This document shows, piece by piece, positions 1-9,257 of a DNA stretch of 64,000 nt. Origin of the DNA: Pseudomonas sp. MUP55 (GTDB taxonomy: Bacteria; Pseudomonadota; Gammaproteobacteria; Pseudomonadales; Pseudomonadaceae); the NCBI RefSeq assembly GCF_034043515.1, contig NZ_CP138214.1:2480001-2544000 (forward strand). The letters are read 5' to 3'. How positions within the stretch are numbered: the first letter of the stretch is position 1; every line of letters starts with the position of its first letter. Made by a program: the position numbers and the translations under genes. The notes below the pieces were generated by a model. The model was not told where the DNA came from. It was given only the letters and a program-made list of their open reading frames with translations, and did no database searches.

Positions 1-2
1 CC

Positions 3-677
3 CTGGCCCTTACCGGTATCGAAGGCTACGAAGGCGTGATCCACGGTGACCAGGCGATCAGCGGTATTCGTGCGTTCGCGGCCAGCCTGGTGCGCCTGGC
101 GGTGGACCTGCAAGACCAGGCTTATTTCGACCTGGCCAAGCCGATCGTGACCGCTTCGGGTTCGGCCTGGTATGACCTGATCGCCGAGTCGTTCGAGGCG
201 CAGAATGCCGCCGGCCGCTTCCTCAGCGTGTTGCGCCCCGGCAGCTACGTGGCCCACGACCATGGCATCTACAAGGAAGCGCAATGTTGCGTGCTCGACC
301 GTCGCAGCGACCTCACCGAGGGCTTGCGTCCGGCCCTGGAAGTCTGGGCTCATGTGCAATCGATGCCGGAACCGGGCTTTGCGGTGATCGCCCTGGGCAA
401 GCGCGACGTGGCCTACGACGCCGGCTTGCCGGTGCCACTCAAGCGCTACAGGGCCGGCGTGGTGCCGGCCGAAGGCGATGATGTCAGCGCGTGCAAGGTC
501 ACTGCGGTAATGGACCAGCATGCGTTCATGAGCGTGGCGCCGGGGGTTGAGCTGCGCATCGGTGACATCATCTCGTTCGGCACCTCCCACCCGTGCCTGA
601 CCTTCGACAAGTGGCAGGTGGGGTGCCTGGTGGATGAACAACTGCAGGTGATCGAGTCCCTGCGTACCTGCTTCTAG
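3..677 (+). CDS. D-amino-acid deaminase / D-threonine aldolase-like (DSD1 family), 3' part
   Basis: The frame is open from the left edge, so this is the C-terminal 224 residues of a PLP-dependent alanine-racemase-fold enzyme of the D-serine dehydratase-like (DSD1) group, which removes the amino group of D-Ser/D-Thr-type or related amino acids. What is visible is the C-terminal beta domain: a YVAHDHGIYK segment near residue 80 and the conserved HPCLTFDKW segment near the end, whose His and Cys are metal ligands in this family. The PLP lysine lies outside the window. A GTG at 36 is internal and not the start. In fluorescent pseudomonads such genes usually sit with a RidA, a D-aminoacylase and a sugar kinase; here the kinase follows after a repeat. 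Exact substrate unknown. Confidence 0.8.
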   Translation: MALTGIEGYEGVIHGDQAISGIRAFAASLVRLAVDLQDQAYFDLAKPIVTASGSAWYDLIAESFEAQNAAGRFLSVLRPGSYVAHDHGIYKEAQCCVLDRRSDLTEGLRPALEVWAHVQSMPEPGFAVIALGKRDVAYDAGLPVPLKRYRAGVVPAEGDDVSACKVTAVMDQHAFMSVAPGVELRIGDIISFGTSHPCLTFDKWQVGCLVDEQLQVIESLRTCF

Positions 678-690
678 ACCGAGTCGCGCC

Positions 691-756
691 CATCGGGGGC
701 AGCCCCCTCCCCACATGTTGCATGCATTTCCCTGTGGGAGGGGGCTTGCCCCCGAT
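691..756. repeat. REP doublet (REPIN-like)
   Basis: Two inverted copies of the Pseudomonas GGGAGGGGGCTTGCCCCC palindrome with ATCGGGGGC outer ends, about 66 bp overall. The left copy is a variant lacking one A (GGGGGCAGCCCCC). It lies between the deaminase stop and the kinase start, so the apparent 5' extension of the kinase reading frame into it is not real coding sequence. Confidence 0.92.
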
Positions 757-786
757 GAGTCCACCAGCCCCACCGAGACAGCAGCC

Positions 787-1695
787 ATGAACAGCCAACC
801 CCGCATCGCCCTCATCGGCGAATGCATGATCGAACTGCAACACCGCGCCGATGGCAGCCTGCACCAGAGCTTCGGCGGCGATACCCTGAATACGGCCGTG
901 TACCTGCGCCGCGAGCTGGGCGATATCGGCACCGTTGACTATGTCACGGCGTTGGGCGATGACAGCTTCAGCGATGCCATGTGCCAGCAGTGGGCCGACG
1001 AAGGCCTGGGTCTGGGCATGGTGCAACGTTTGCCCGGACGCCTGCCGGGTTTGTACTGCATCCAGACCGACGCCAACGGCGAGCGCAAATTTCTGTATTG
1101 GCGCAACGAAGCCGCGGTGCGCGACTGTTTCACCACGCCGGCCGCCGAGCCGATCCTGGCCGCTTTGCCGGGCTATGACCTGGTGTATTTCAGCGGTATC
1201 ACCCTGGCGGTGTTGGGCGAAGTCGGCCGCGAGCGCTTGCTGCAAGCCCTGAAAGAAACCCGTGATCGCGGCGCCAAGGTGGTGTTCGACAACAATTACC
1301 GGCCGCGTTTGTGGGCCAGCGTCGAGGCGGCGCGGGTGGCGTATCGCAAGGTGTTGGCAGCGGTGGACATCGCCTTGCTGACTGAAGACGACGAGCGCGC
1401 ACTGTTTGGCTATGAAGACGATGAACAGGTGTTTGCGGCGTATCCGCAGATCGAAGAAGTGGTGCTCAAGCGCGGCGCGGACGCGTGCCTGATTCGCTGC
1501 GCAGGCGAGCGCTTTGCCGTGCCGGCGTTAAAGGTGGAGAAGGTGGTGGACACCACAGCGGCCGGCGATTCGTTCAGTGCAGCGTACTTGGCCAGTCGGC
1601 TCCAGGGTGGGTCGCCTGCGCAGGCGGCATTGGCTGGGCATCGGTTGGCGAGCCAGGTCATCCAGGTGCCTGGGGCCTTGATCCCCAAGAGGTGA
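787..1695 (+). CDS. kdgK: PfkB-family sugar kinase, probably 2-dehydro-3-deoxygluconokinase
   Basis: A 302-residue ribokinase/PfkB-fold cytoplasmic kinase that phosphorylates a sugar or sugar acid with ATP; KDG is the most likely substrate from overall resemblance. The N-terminal signature has GGDTLNTA at residues 30-37 (substrate lid and Asn), and the C-terminal PfkB signature DTTAAGDSF is near 255-263, with the catalytic Asp in AGD at about 260. The frame is open further upstream, but that part is the REP doublet; ATG 787 gives the normal family length (about 300) and starts directly with the RIALIGECMIEL strand. It follows the deaminase on the same strand. A second REP doublet follows its stop. 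Kinase activity is secure; the KDG assignment is inference. Confidence 0.85.
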   Translation: MNSQPRIALIGECMIELQHRADGSLHQSFGGDTLNTAVYLRRELGDIGTVDYVTALGDDSFSDAMCQQWADEGLGLGMVQRLPGRLPGLYCIQTDANGERKFLYWRNEAAVRDCFTTPAAEPILAALPGYDLVYFSGITLAVLGEVGRERLLQALKETRDRGAKVVFDNNYRPRLWASVEAARVAYRKVLAAVDIALLTEDDERALFGYEDDEQVFAAYPQIEEVVLKRGADACLIRCAGERFAVPALKVEKVVDTTAAGDSFSAAYLASRLQGGSPAQAALAGHRLASQVIQVPGALIPKR

Positions 1696-1711
1696 ATGGC
1701 CGCCTGCGGCG

Positions 1712-1797
1712 GATCGGGGGCAAGCCCCCTCCCACAGTTAACCGCGCTTTAACTGAAGGAATGCAGCCGAATGTGGGAGGGGGCTTGCCCCCGATGG
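1712..1797. repeat. REP doublet (REPIN-like)
   Basis: Inverted pair of GGGAGGGGGCTTGCCCCC-type palindromes separated by about 35 bp, 86 bp in all. It lies between the convergent kinase and parvulin genes, where it may also act as a transcription or mRNA-end structure. Confidence 0.93.
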
Positions 1798-1814
1798 CGA
1801 TCTAAAGACAACCC

Positions 1815-2090
1815 TCAATCGCGGTAAAACACCTGCACCAGGTGATACCCAAACTTGCTCTTGATCGGCCCGTGAACCACCTTCACTGGCTTCTTGAAGA
1901 TCACCGCATCAATAGCCCCCACCATCTGCCCCGGCCGCACTTCACCCAGGTCTCCACCGCGTTTGCCCGACGGGCAGGTGGAGTACTTCTTGGCCAGCAC
2001 ATCAAAGGCTTCGCCCTTGGCGATGCGCTGTTTGAGCTGTTCGGCTTCTTCACTGGTTTTCACCAGGATATGACGGGCTTGGGCTTTCAT
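1815..2090 (-). CDS. ppiC: Small parvulin peptidyl-prolyl cis-trans isomerase
   Basis: A 91-residue single-domain parvulin, the same size as E. coli PpiC (93 aa). It isomerises Xaa-Pro bonds and, lacking a signal peptide, should be cytoplasmic. Visible parvulin features are the N-terminal ARHILVKT strand, the central GGDLGEVRPGQMV loop and the C-terminal SKFGYHLVQV strand with its His. The first His and the Cys in YSTCPSGKRGGDLG match the family active site. It lies 43 bp downstream of the hybrid kinase on the same strand. A second, diverged parvulin occurs at 16510..16791. Confidence 0.93.
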   Translation of the reverse strand: MKAQARHILVKTSEEAEQLKQRIAKGEAFDVLAKKYSTCPSGKRGGDLGEVRPGQMVGAIDAVIFKKPVKVVHGPIKSKFGYHLVQVFYRD

Positions 2091-2133
2091 TCATCTCTAC
2101 CAGGTGTGCGTCGGCGCGCGATTATGCCTGAAC

Positions 2134-4671
2134 TCAGGCATCGACGCCGATCATGCTGCGGATTTTGGTCGCCAGCAGGTCAATCGAAAACGGCTTGGCC
2201 ACCATGTCCATGCCGTGTTCCAGGAAGCCCTGGCGCTCGGCGGCTTTTTCGGCGTAACCGGTCATGAACAGCACGCGCAAACCCGGCCGATGCTGGCGGG
2301 CGATTTCCGCCAGTTGCCGACCGTTCATGCCTGGCAGGCCGACGTCGGTGACCAGCAGGTCCACGCGCAAGTCCGATTCCAGCAACGGCAGCGCCGTACG
2401 CGCGTCCGCGGCCTGGTGCGCGGTGTACCCCAGCTCGTCGAGCACATTGACCACCAGCATGCGCACCGCCGGGTCGTCCTCGACCACCACCACCGCTTCG
2501 CCGGCCAGGGCCACCGGCGCCTCGGTCAGGCTGACGGGCAGGCTGCTTTCCAGTGCAGTGCCATGCAGGCGCGGCAGGTACAGGCGCACGCAGGTGCCCT
2601 GGCCCGGTTCGCTCTGGATGGTCACATGGCCACCGGACTGCTGGGCAAAGCCGTAAATCATCGACAAGCCCAGGCCGGTGCCCTGGCCGATGGGTTTGGT
2701 GGTGAAGAACGGGTCGAAGGCCTTGGCCAGGATTTTCGGCGCCATGCCGCTGCCGTTATCGCTCACGCCGAGCATCACGTAGTCACCGGCCATGACCGGC
2801 TCCAGGGTGGTGATGTCGGTGCCATCGAGGTAGCTGTTGGCCGTTTCGATCAGCAGTTCGCCGCCATCGGGCATGGCGTCGCGGGCATTGATCACCAGGT
2901 TGAGCAGGGCGTTTTCCAGCTGGCTGGCGTCGGTGTTCACCGGCCAGATGTCCTTGCCCAGTTGCACCTTGAGCTCGATGTGCGCGCCCTTGGTGCGGCG
3001 GAACAGGTCTTCCAGAGACGCCACCAACTGGTTGGGGTCGGTGGGGCGGCGGTCCAGCGACTGGCGCCGCGAGAACGCCAGCAGCCGATGGGTGAGGGCA
3101 GCGGCGCGGTGGGCAGAGGCCACGGCGGCATTGGCGAAGCGGCCAATGTCCTCGCTGCGGCCGTCGGCAATGTAGCGTTGCATCAGGTCGAGGCTGCCGA
3201 TGATGCCGGTGAGCATATTGTTGAAGTCGTGGGCGATACCGCCCGTGAGCTGGCCCACCGCTTCCATTTTCTGCGCATGGCGCAGGGCGTCTTCGGCCCG
3301 CTCGCGTTCGAACATTTCGTTCTGCAGGCGCTGGTTCGCCTCGGCCAGCGCCTGGGTCCGCTGGGCCACGCGTTCTTCGAGGTTCTCGTTGAGATGGCGC
3401 AGGGCTTCTTCGGTGAGTTTGCGTTCGGTCTCGTCGATCACAAAGATGTAGAAACCGTTGACCGAACCGTCATTGCTGAAGCGCGGCAGGTACTTCATCA
3501 ACGCATGGCGTGCGCGCCCGTCACGATGCGGCGTGACCGTCATGAAGCTGCAGGCCTTGCCGTTGAGCGCGGCGGCGATCTTGTCTTCGCGCCCCGCATA
3601 CACGTCGTCGCCCAGCACTTCGCGGATGGTCTTGCCGTACAGCTCCTGGGGCGTCTTGCCGTACCAGTCGAGGTAGGCGCTGTTATTGAGGCGAAAGCGC
3701 TGCTCGTGGTCAACGTAGCCGATCAGTACCGGCATGGCGTTGATGATCAGTTGCAGCTCGGTCTGGCTTTGACGCAGCGCCTGCTCGGTGTGCTTGCGCT
3801 CGGTGAGGTCCAGCGCGGCGCCGAGGAAGCGTGCCGGGCGACCTTGCGCATCCTTGTAGCAACGGCCACGGGCAAACACCCAGCGCACCTGGCCGTCGGC
3901 CTGCAGCAGGCGGTATTCCTCGGCGTATTCGGTGCCGAAGGTGATGCAATGCTTGATGCTGCGCGTGACCATGCCGCGGTCTTCGGGATGCACGCCGAGC
4001 AGGTAGGCGCTGATGGGCAGCAGGCTGGATTGAGTCGGGTCGACGCCATGCAGGTAAGCGAAATGCGCGTCGGCGATAAACCGGTCTTCGCCGATGTCCC
4101 AGTCCCAGGTGCCCACCGCGTCGGTCGCCGCCAGGGCAAGCTGCAGACGTTGCTCGGTGCTGTGCTGGGCCTTGAGACTGTCTTCGGAGCGCTGTTGCAG
4201 TTCAAGGGCTTTGCTGCGTCGCTCGTTGGTTTCGATGGCGGTGACCAGGATCCCGGCCACGCGGCCACTTTCATCGCGCACCGGGCTGTAGGTCAGGTCG
4301 AGCCAGATTTCAGTGTCGCGGTGGTTGCGCTGCAGCACGAAACGCTGCTCGCTGAAGGTGCGCACCTGGCCACCGAGCACCGCGTCGTAGATCGGCGCGG
4401 CGAAGCTTTGCAGTTCCGGCCAGGTGGTATGGACCGGCTGGCCCAATGCATCGGGGTGCTTGTTGCCGGCCAGCAGGGCGAAACCATCGTTGTAGAGCTG
4501 GGTGAGCTGCTCGCCCCAGAGCAGCAGCATCGGCATGGGCGAGTGCACCACGATATCCACGGCGGTGCGCAGACTTTGCGGCCAATCATTGGCCTCACCG
4601 AGGGGGCTTTGCGCCCAGTCCAGCCGCTGGATCATTGCAGCGGCTTCGCTACCGGTGGATGTTCCATTCAT
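2134..4671 (-). CDS. PAS-containing hybrid sensor histidine kinase with receiver domain
   Basis: An 845-residue hybrid two-component kinase. There is no transmembrane segment, so it is probably a cytoplasmic sensor. Order: three PAS-type modules (about 40-150, 170-295, 300-418, each ending in a PAC-like D-TER/IET-ER segment), a coiled coil (about 420-465), HisKA with GGIAHDFNN (phospho-accepting His481), HATPase with [10 protein letters not shown] (about 595), DNGSGM (about 638) and GTGLGL (about 664), and a C-terminal receiver with EDD near 731, phospho-acceptor Asp776 in [12 protein letters not shown], and a MAKPF Lys. No separate response regulator is adjacent, so partner and output are unknown. 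The kinase core is of the type whose nearest relatives couple to a phosphorelay or a stand-alone regulator. Signal not predictable. Confidence 0.92.
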   Translation of the reverse strand: MNGTSTGSEAAAMIQRLDWAQSPLGEANDWPQSLRTAVDIVVHSPMPMLLLWGEQLTQLYNDGFALLAGNKHPDALGQPVHTTWPELQSFAAPIYDAVLGGQVRTFSEQRFVLQRNHRDTEIWLDLTYSPVRDESGRVAGILVTAIETNERRSKALELQQRSEDSLKAQHSTEQRLQLALAATDAVGTWDWDIGEDRFIADAHFAYLHGVDPTQSSLLPISAYLLGVHPEDRGMVTRSIKHCITFGTEYAEEYRLLQADGQVRWVFARGRCYKDAQGRPARFLGAALDLTERKHTEQALRQSQTELQLIINAMPVLIGYVDHEQRFRLNNSAYLDWYGKTPQELYGKTIREVLGDDVYAGREDKIAAALNGKACSFMTVTPHRDGRARHALMKYLPRFSNDGSVNGFYIFVIDETERKLTEEALRHLNENLEERVAQRTQALAEANQRLQNEMFERERAEDALRHAQKMEAVGQLTGGIAHDFNNMLTGIIGSLDLMQRYIADGRSEDIGRFANAAVASAHRAAALTHRLLAFSRRQSLDRRPTDPNQLVASLEDLFRRTKGAHIELKVQLGKDIWPVNTDASQLENALLNLVINARDAMPDGGELLIETANSYLDGTDITTLEPVMAGDYVMLGVSDNGSGMAPKILAKAFDPFFTTKPIGQGTGLGLSMIYGFAQQSGGHVTIQSEPGQGTCVRLYLPRLHGTALESSLPVSLTEAPVALAGEAVVVVEDDPAVRMLVVNVLDELGYTAHQAADARTALPLLESDLRVDLLVTDVGLPGMNGRQLAEIARQHRPGLRVLFMTGYAEKAAERQGFLEHGMDMVAKPFSIDLLATKIRSMIGVDA

Positions 4672-4814
4672 AAAAAGCCCTACGCATCACGCTTTGAAAA
4701 AAAATGACAACACCCATTATCCCAAGACAGCGCAACGGGTGGCTACCTCGAAAAATAGCATGCATTTTCAAGTTTTCTTCAAAACGGCGCATCAGGGCCC
4801 AAAGCTTTGCTCTG

Positions 4815-6767
4815 TCACGCCAGCTCGGGGCGGTCGCGAAAGTGTTCGAGTGCCTGGGGATTAGCCAGCGCATCGGTGTTCTTCACCGGTTCCCCATGCA
4901 CCACGTTGCGTACCGCCAATTCGACGATCTTGCCGCTGATGGTGCGCGGAATATCGCTGACCGCAAGGATCTTCGCCGGCACATGGCGCGGCGTGGTGTT
5001 GGCGCGGATCACCTGCCGAATCTGCTGCTGCAGCGCCTCATCCAGCTCGACACCGTCCTCAAGGCGCACGAACAGCACCACCCGCACATCGTCCTGCCAG
5101 CGCTGGCCGATGGCCAGGCTTTCCAGCACCTGCGGGACTTTTTCCACCTGGCGATAGATTTCGGCGGTGCCAATGCGCACGCCGCCAGGGTTGAGCACCG
5201 CATCGGAGCGGCCATGGATCAGCAGGCTGCCGTTGGGGCGCTGTTCGGCGTAGTCGCCCTGGGCCCACACGCCGGGAAACTGGCTGAAATACGAGGCGCG
5301 CAACGTCTTTTGTTGTGGGTCGTTCCACAGCCCGATAGGCATGGCGGGGAAATGCCGGGTGCACACCAGCTCGCCTTTTTCACCGATCAGTGGGCGGCCC
5401 TGGTCGTCCCACACTTCGATGGCCATGGCCAGGCTCTTGCACTGCATTTCGCCACGGCGCACCGGCAGCACCGGGTTGCCGATCACGAAGCAGGAGACGA
5501 TGTCGGTACCGCCGGACATCGACGACAGGCACAGCTCGGCCTTGATCTCGCGGTACACGTAGTCGTAGCTCTGGGGCGACAGCGGCGACCCGGTGGAGAT
5601 CAAGCCTTTGAGGCTGCGCAGATCATGGGTCAGGCGCGGTTGCAGCCCGGCCTTCTCCAGCGTGGCGAGGAACTTGGGGCTGGTGCCGAATACGCTGATG
5701 CGTTCGGCGTCGATCAGGTCGATCAAACGCTGCGGCCCGGGATGAAACGGCGAACCGTCATACAGCACCGCCGTGGCGCCCAGGGCCAGCACCGACACCA
5801 GCCAGTTCCACATCATCCAGCCACAGGTGGTGTAGTAGAACAGGCAGTCCTCGCGGGACAGGTCGGCATGCAGGCCGTGTTCCTTGAGATGGGTGAGCAA
5901 TACGCCGCCAGTGCCGTGAATGATGCACTTGGGCACGCCGGTGGTGCCGCTGGAGTAGAGGATATACAGCGGATGATCGAAGGGCACCGCGACGAACTCG
6001 GGCGTGCCGCCGGGTTGGTAGAAGTCGTTCCACAGCGCTACCCGTGCCTGGGTTCGATAATCCTCGACCTGCGCCTGAGGGCGGGCGTAGGGCACGATGA
6101 TCAACTGTTCCAGAGACGGCAGCCGCTTAAGGATTTCATCGAGTTTGGCGCTTTGGTCGATGGCCTTGCCGGCGTAGCGATAACCGGCGCAGGTGATCAG
6201 CACCTTGGGCTCGATTTGGCCGAAACGATCGATCACGCCCTGGGTGCCGAAGTCGGGGGAGGAGCACGACCAGATCGCGCCGAGGCTGGTGGTGGCGAGC
6301 ATGCCGACCAGGGTTTGCCAGGTGTTGGGCATGCACGCCGCCACCCGGTCGCCTTTGCCGACACCGGCCGCGCGCAGGCTTGTTTGCAGGCCGGCGACGT
6401 GCTCGGCCAGTTGTGCGTAGCTCAGTTGCTCACGCTGGCCGTCTTCGCTGATGGCAACCACCGCCGGGTGCTCGTCGCGACGGCGCAGCAAGTGTTCGGC
6501 GAAGTTCAGGGTGGCGCCGGGAAACCACTGGGCGCTGGGCATTTCGCCGGTTTCGACCAGCGTGGCGCTGGGCGGGCTGCGAAATTGCACGTCGAAGAAC
6601 GCCACAATGGCCTGCCAGAAGTCGGCGCGCTGGTCGATGCTCCACTGGTGCAGGGCAGGGTAGTCGCGCAGCTGCAGGTGGTGGCGGGCATTGATGTAGC
6701 GGCGGAACTGGTCCATGCGCGTGTTGGCGATGCGCTCTGGGGAGGGTTGCCAAAGGATGTCGGACAT
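4815..6767 (-). CDS. aacS: Acetoacetyl-CoA synthetase
   Basis: A 650-residue adenylate-forming enzyme that activates acetoacetate to acetoacetyl-CoA (acetoacetate + ATP + CoA). Seen: the N-terminal ACAS-type domain, the AMP-binding P-loop YSSGTTGVPKCIIHG near residues 270-285, GRSDAVLNPGGVRIG near 518, and the C-terminal catalytic Lys in ISGKIVE near 611. Length matches the AACS family (about 650). The frame stays open through the upstream REP, but ATG 6767 (MSDILWQPSPERI) gives the family N-terminus. It is last in the operon permease - 3-hydroxybutyrate dehydrogenase - this gene, giving the final step of (R)-3-hydroxybutyrate assimilation. A REP doublet separates it from hbdH by about 150 bp. 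Confidence 0.93.
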   Translation of the reverse strand: MSDILWQPSPERIANTRMDQFRRYINARHHLQLRDYPALHQWSIDQRADFWQAIVAFFDVQFRSPPSATLVETGEMPSAQWFPGATLNFAEHLLRRRDEHPAVVAISEDGQREQLSYAQLAEHVAGLQTSLRAAGVGKGDRVAACMPNTWQTLVGMLATTSLGAIWSCSSPDFGTQGVIDRFGQIEPKVLITCAGYRYAGKAIDQSAKLDEILKRLPSLEQLIIVPYARPQAQVEDYRTQARVALWNDFYQPGGTPEFVAVPFDHPLYILYSSGTTGVPKCIIHGTGGVLLTHLKEHGLHADLSREDCLFYYTTCGWMMWNWLVSVLALGATAVLYDGSPFHPGPQRLIDLIDAERISVFGTSPKFLATLEKAGLQPRLTHDLRSLKGLISTGSPLSPQSYDYVYREIKAELCLSSMSGGTDIVSCFVIGNPVLPVRRGEMQCKSLAMAIEVWDDQGRPLIGEKGELVCTRHFPAMPIGLWNDPQQKTLRASYFSQFPGVWAQGDYAEQRPNGSLLIHGRSDAVLNPGGVRIGTAEIYRQVEKVPQVLESLAIGQRWQDDVRVVLFVRLEDGVELDEALQQQIRQVIRANTTPRHVPAKILAVSDIPRTISGKIVELAVRNVVHGEPVKNTDALANPQALEHFRDRPELA

Positions 6768-6810
6768 TGGGGATTCTCTTGTTCTTCTCTTCCAGACAAT
6801 ACAGTTCCAA

Positions 6811-6900
6811 TGTGGGAGGGGGCTTGCCCCCGATGGCGGCTTCGCAGCTGGCACATGTGGCCCTGACCCACTGCTATCGGGGGCAAGCCCCCTCCCACAT
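6811..6900. repeat. REP doublet inside an operon
   Basis: Inverted pair of GGGAGGGGGCTTGCCCCC palindromes, 90 bp overall, between hbdH and aacS, which are transcribed leftward together. The hairpins may stabilise the upstream message or reduce expression of aacS. Confidence 0.93.
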
Positions 6901-6921
6901 TTTGATCTCCAGTGTCTGGGG

Positions 6922-7695
6922 TTATTGGGCCAACCAGCCACCATCGATATTCCACGCCGCGCCCCGTACCTGGCTGCCGGCCTCGCTGCATAAAAACAAT
7001 ACCAGCTCACCCAACTGCGGTGGCGTCACGAACTCCAGCGACGGCTGTTTCTCCGCCAGCAGATCATGCTGCGCCTGCTGCGGGTCCACCCCGCTGGCCG
7101 CGCGATCATCGATCTGCTTCTGCACCAGCGGCGTCAGCACCCAGCCCGGGCAGATGGCGTTGCACGTCACGTTGCTGGTCGCGGTTTCCAGGCCCACCAC
7201 CTTCGTCAGGCCGATCACCCCGTGCTTGGCCGCCACATAGGCCGCCTTGCCCACCGAGCCGACCTGGCCGTGCACCGAGGCAATATTGACGATCCGCCCC
7301 CAGCCCTTGGCCTTCATGCCCGGCAGGCTCAAGCGCGTGCTGTGGAACACCGACGACAGGTTGATGGCGATGATCGAGTCCCAGCGCTCCACCGGAAAGT
7401 CTTCCACCGCCGCCACGTGCTGGATGCCGGCGTTATTGACCAGAATGTCCACGCCGCCGAACTCGCGCTCGGCATAGGCCAGCATCTCGGCGATCTGCGC
7501 CGGGTCGCTGACGTCTGCCGGGTGATGCCCGACCTTGCCGCCAAACGCCTGCACCTGGGCGATCACCGCGCTGGCATCGCCGAAGCCGTTGAGGATCAGG
7601 TTGGCGCCGGCCTTGGCCAGGCTCAGGGCAATGCCCAGGCCGATGCCGCTGGTGGAGCCGGTGACCAGGGCGGTCTTGCCGTTCAATGTCGTCAT
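6922..7695 (-). CDS. hbdH: 3-hydroxybutyrate dehydrogenase (SDR)
   Basis: A 257-residue classical short-chain dehydrogenase that oxidises (R)-3-hydroxybutyrate to acetoacetate with NAD+ in the cytoplasm. Cofactor motif TGSTSGIG at residues 12-19, NNAG at 87-90, catalytic Ser140, Tyr153 and Lys157 (YVAAKHG), and the family C-terminus GAAWNIDGGWLAQ. Length agrees with BdhA/HbdH enzymes (about 257-260). It starts 7 bp after the permease stop and feeds acetoacetate to the acetoacetyl-CoA synthetase downstream. The substrate call rests on both sequence type and operon context. Confidence 0.93.
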   Translation of the reverse strand: MTTLNGKTALVTGSTSGIGLGIALSLAKAGANLILNGFGDASAVIAQVQAFGGKVGHHPADVSDPAQIAEMLAYAEREFGGVDILVNNAGIQHVAAVEDFPVERWDSIIAINLSSVFHSTRLSLPGMKAKGWGRIVNIASVHGQVGSVGKAAYVAAKHGVIGLTKVVGLETATSNVTCNAICPGWVLTPLVQKQIDDRAASGVDPQQAQHDLLAEKQPSLEFVTPPQLGELVLFLCSEAGSQVRGAAWNIDGGWLAQ

Positions 7696-7702
7696 GAAAA
7701 CC

Positions 7703-9094
7703 TCACACTATGCCGGTGGCGTAGAAAGTACCGATCACCACGAACACCGCGAGGGTCTTGATGATCGTGATGCCGAAAATATCCTTGTAGGCTTCGCGGT
7801 GGGTCAACCCGGTCACCGCCAGCAGCGTGATCACCGCGCCGTTGTGGGGCAGGGTGTCCATGCCGCCGCTGGCCATGGCCGCCACCCGGTGCAGCACTTC
7901 AAGGGGGATATTGGCCGCATGGGCCGCTGAAATAAAGCTCTCGGACATCGCGGCCAGGGCGATGCTCATACCGCCGGACGCGGAGCCGGTGATGCCCGCC
8001 AGCAGGGTCACGGTAATGGCTTCGTTGACCAGCGGGTTGGGAATGCCCTTGAGCCAGTCCGCCAGTACCAGGAACCCCGGCAGCGAGGCGATCACAGCAC
8101 CAAACCCGTATTCGGAGGCGGTGTTCATCGCCGCCAGCAGCGCGCCGCTGACCGCACTCTTGCTGCCTTCGGCCAGTTTGCTTTTAATCGCCGAAAAACC
8201 GCACGCCAATACCACGATGATCCCCACCAGCAGCGCCGCCTGCACCGCCCAGATCGCGGTGAGCTTGGCAATGTCGGTGGTCACCGGGGTGCTCATGCCC
8301 GGCAGGCTGAGGCTGTGGGTCTTGCCGTACCACTGCGGGATCCAGTGGGTGAACAGCAGGTTCATCACCCCCACCAGAATCAGCGGCGACAGCGCGACCC
8401 ATGGGTTGGGCAGCGTGAGGTTCTCGGCCGTCTCCGGCTCGTTGCGCAGCTCGGTGCCATAGCCTTCACCCGCGCGCTGGGCCTTGTTGCGCTGGCGCGA
8501 CAGGTAGAGCATGCCGGCACAGAACACGAAGATCGTGCCGATCAGCCCCAGCCAAGGCGCCGCCCAGGCGGTGGTGTTGAAGAAGGTGCTGGGGATGATG
8601 TTCTGGATCTGCGGCGTGCCGGGCAGGGCGTCCATGGTGAACGAGAACGCACCGAGGGCGATGGTCGCCGGGATCAGGCGCTTGGGAATATTGCTCTGGC
8701 GGAACATCTCCGCGGCAAACGGGTACACCGCAAATACCACCACAAACAGCGACACGCCGCCGTAGGTGAGCAGGGCGCAGACCAGCACGATCACCAGCAT
8801 CGCCTGACGCGTGCCGAGCAAACGAATCGCGGCGGCGACAATCGAGCGCGAGAACCCCGACAGCTCGATCAGCTTGCCGAACACCGCACCGAGCAGGAAC
8901 ACCGGGAAATACAGTTTGATGAAACCAACCATTTTCTCCATGAACACCCCGGTAAAGGCCGGTGCGACAGCGGACGGGTCGGTCAACAGAACAGCGCCGA
9001 GGGCGGCGATCGGGGCAAACAGGATAACGCTGTAGCCACGGTAGGCAGCCAGCATCAGCAGCGCCAGGGCTGCCAGGGCAATGATCACACTCAT
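7703..9094 (-). CDS. GntP-family permease, probable 3-hydroxybutyrate importer
   Basis: A 463-residue inner-membrane carrier with about 12 hydrophobic segments from the N-terminus onward, of the GntP (gluconate:H+ symporter) family. The conserved GASGSASGGMSIAL-like stretch is seen near residue 370 as GITGSASGGMSIAL. It is the first gene behind the sigma-54 promoter at 9150..9165. The linked dehydrogenase and AACS suggest (R)-3-hydroxybutyrate as substrate rather than gluconate. RBS GGAGA lies 5-10 bases before the ATG. Family secure; substrate by context. Confidence 0.88.
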   Translation of the reverse strand: MSVIIALAALALLMLAAYRGYSVILFAPIAALGAVLLTDPSAVAPAFTGVFMEKMVGFIKLYFPVFLLGAVFGKLIELSGFSRSIVAAAIRLLGTRQAMLVIVLVCALLTYGGVSLFVVVFAVYPFAAEMFRQSNIPKRLIPATIALGAFSFTMDALPGTPQIQNIIPSTFFNTTAWAAPWLGLIGTIFVFCAGMLYLSRQRNKAQRAGEGYGTELRNEPETAENLTLPNPWVALSPLILVGVMNLLFTHWIPQWYGKTHSLSLPGMSTPVTTDIAKLTAIWAVQAALLVGIIVVLACGFSAIKSKLAEGSKSAVSGALLAAMNTASEYGFGAVIASLPGFLVLADWLKGIPNPLVNEAITVTLLAGITGSASGGMSIALAAMSESFISAAHAANIPLEVLHRVAAMASGGMDTLPHNGAVITLLAVTGLTHREAYKDIFGITIIKTLAVFVVIGTFYATGIV

Positions 9095-9149
9095 GGTGTG
9101 TCTCCATCGAATTGTTATTTTTGTGGGGGTAGCGGTTAAGGGGTGCTAT

Positions 9150-9165
9150 AGCGAGATATGTGCCA
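9150..9165 (-). promoter_or_regulatory. Sigma-54 (-24/-12) promoter of the 3-hydroxybutyrate operon
   Basis: On the minus strand the site reads TGGCACATATCTCGCT against the consensus TGGCACG-N4-TTGCW. The invariant GG and GC are separated by exactly 10 bases, and only the last -24 base and one T of the -12 element differ. Predicted transcription start is near 9138, about 45 nt before the permease ATG at 9094. The neighbouring activator gene at 9390..10781 is of the sigma-54 class, which fits. Confidence 0.85.
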
Positions 9166-9227
9166 GATACTTAACGTATTGAAATCAAAAGATATTTATT
9201 CTTTTGGCTCAGTGGATTTCAGAGTTT

Positions 9228-9243
9228 GTCTCAATTTTGAGAC
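9228..9243. promoter_or_regulatory. Proximal candidate enhancer site, GTCTCA-N4-TGAGAC
   Basis: A 16-bp inverted repeat (GTCTCAATTTTGAGAC) with perfect 6-bp arms. Its centre is about 71 bp upstream of the -24 element and about 97 bp upstream of the predicted start, a standard distance for sigma-54 activators. The same arms and spacing recur at 9374..9391. Confidence 0.72.
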
Positions 9244-9257
9244 CAGCGCTGAACAAA

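Noticed and set aside
715..786. Possible N-terminal extension of the sugar kinase
   Set aside because: It is translated REP palindrome; the family N-terminus begins at ATG 787.
2104..4707. An 867-codon open frame on the plus strand opposite the sensor kinase
   Set aside because: It is a His/Gln/Val-rich shadow of the high-GC kinase gene; the minus strand encodes unmistakable PAS, HisKA, HATPase and receiver motifs.
4704..6866. A 720-codon plus-strand open frame over aacS, and similar long frames over the MMPL gene (57130..59856) and the 3-hydroxybutyrate genes
   Set aside because: All lie opposite genes with clear catalytic motifs and show the low-complexity composition typical of antisense frames in GC-rich DNA.
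6768..7010. N-terminal extension of acetoacetyl-CoA synthetase to 7010
   Set aside because: It crosses a REP doublet and overlaps hbdH; MSDILWQPSPERI at 6767 matches the family start.
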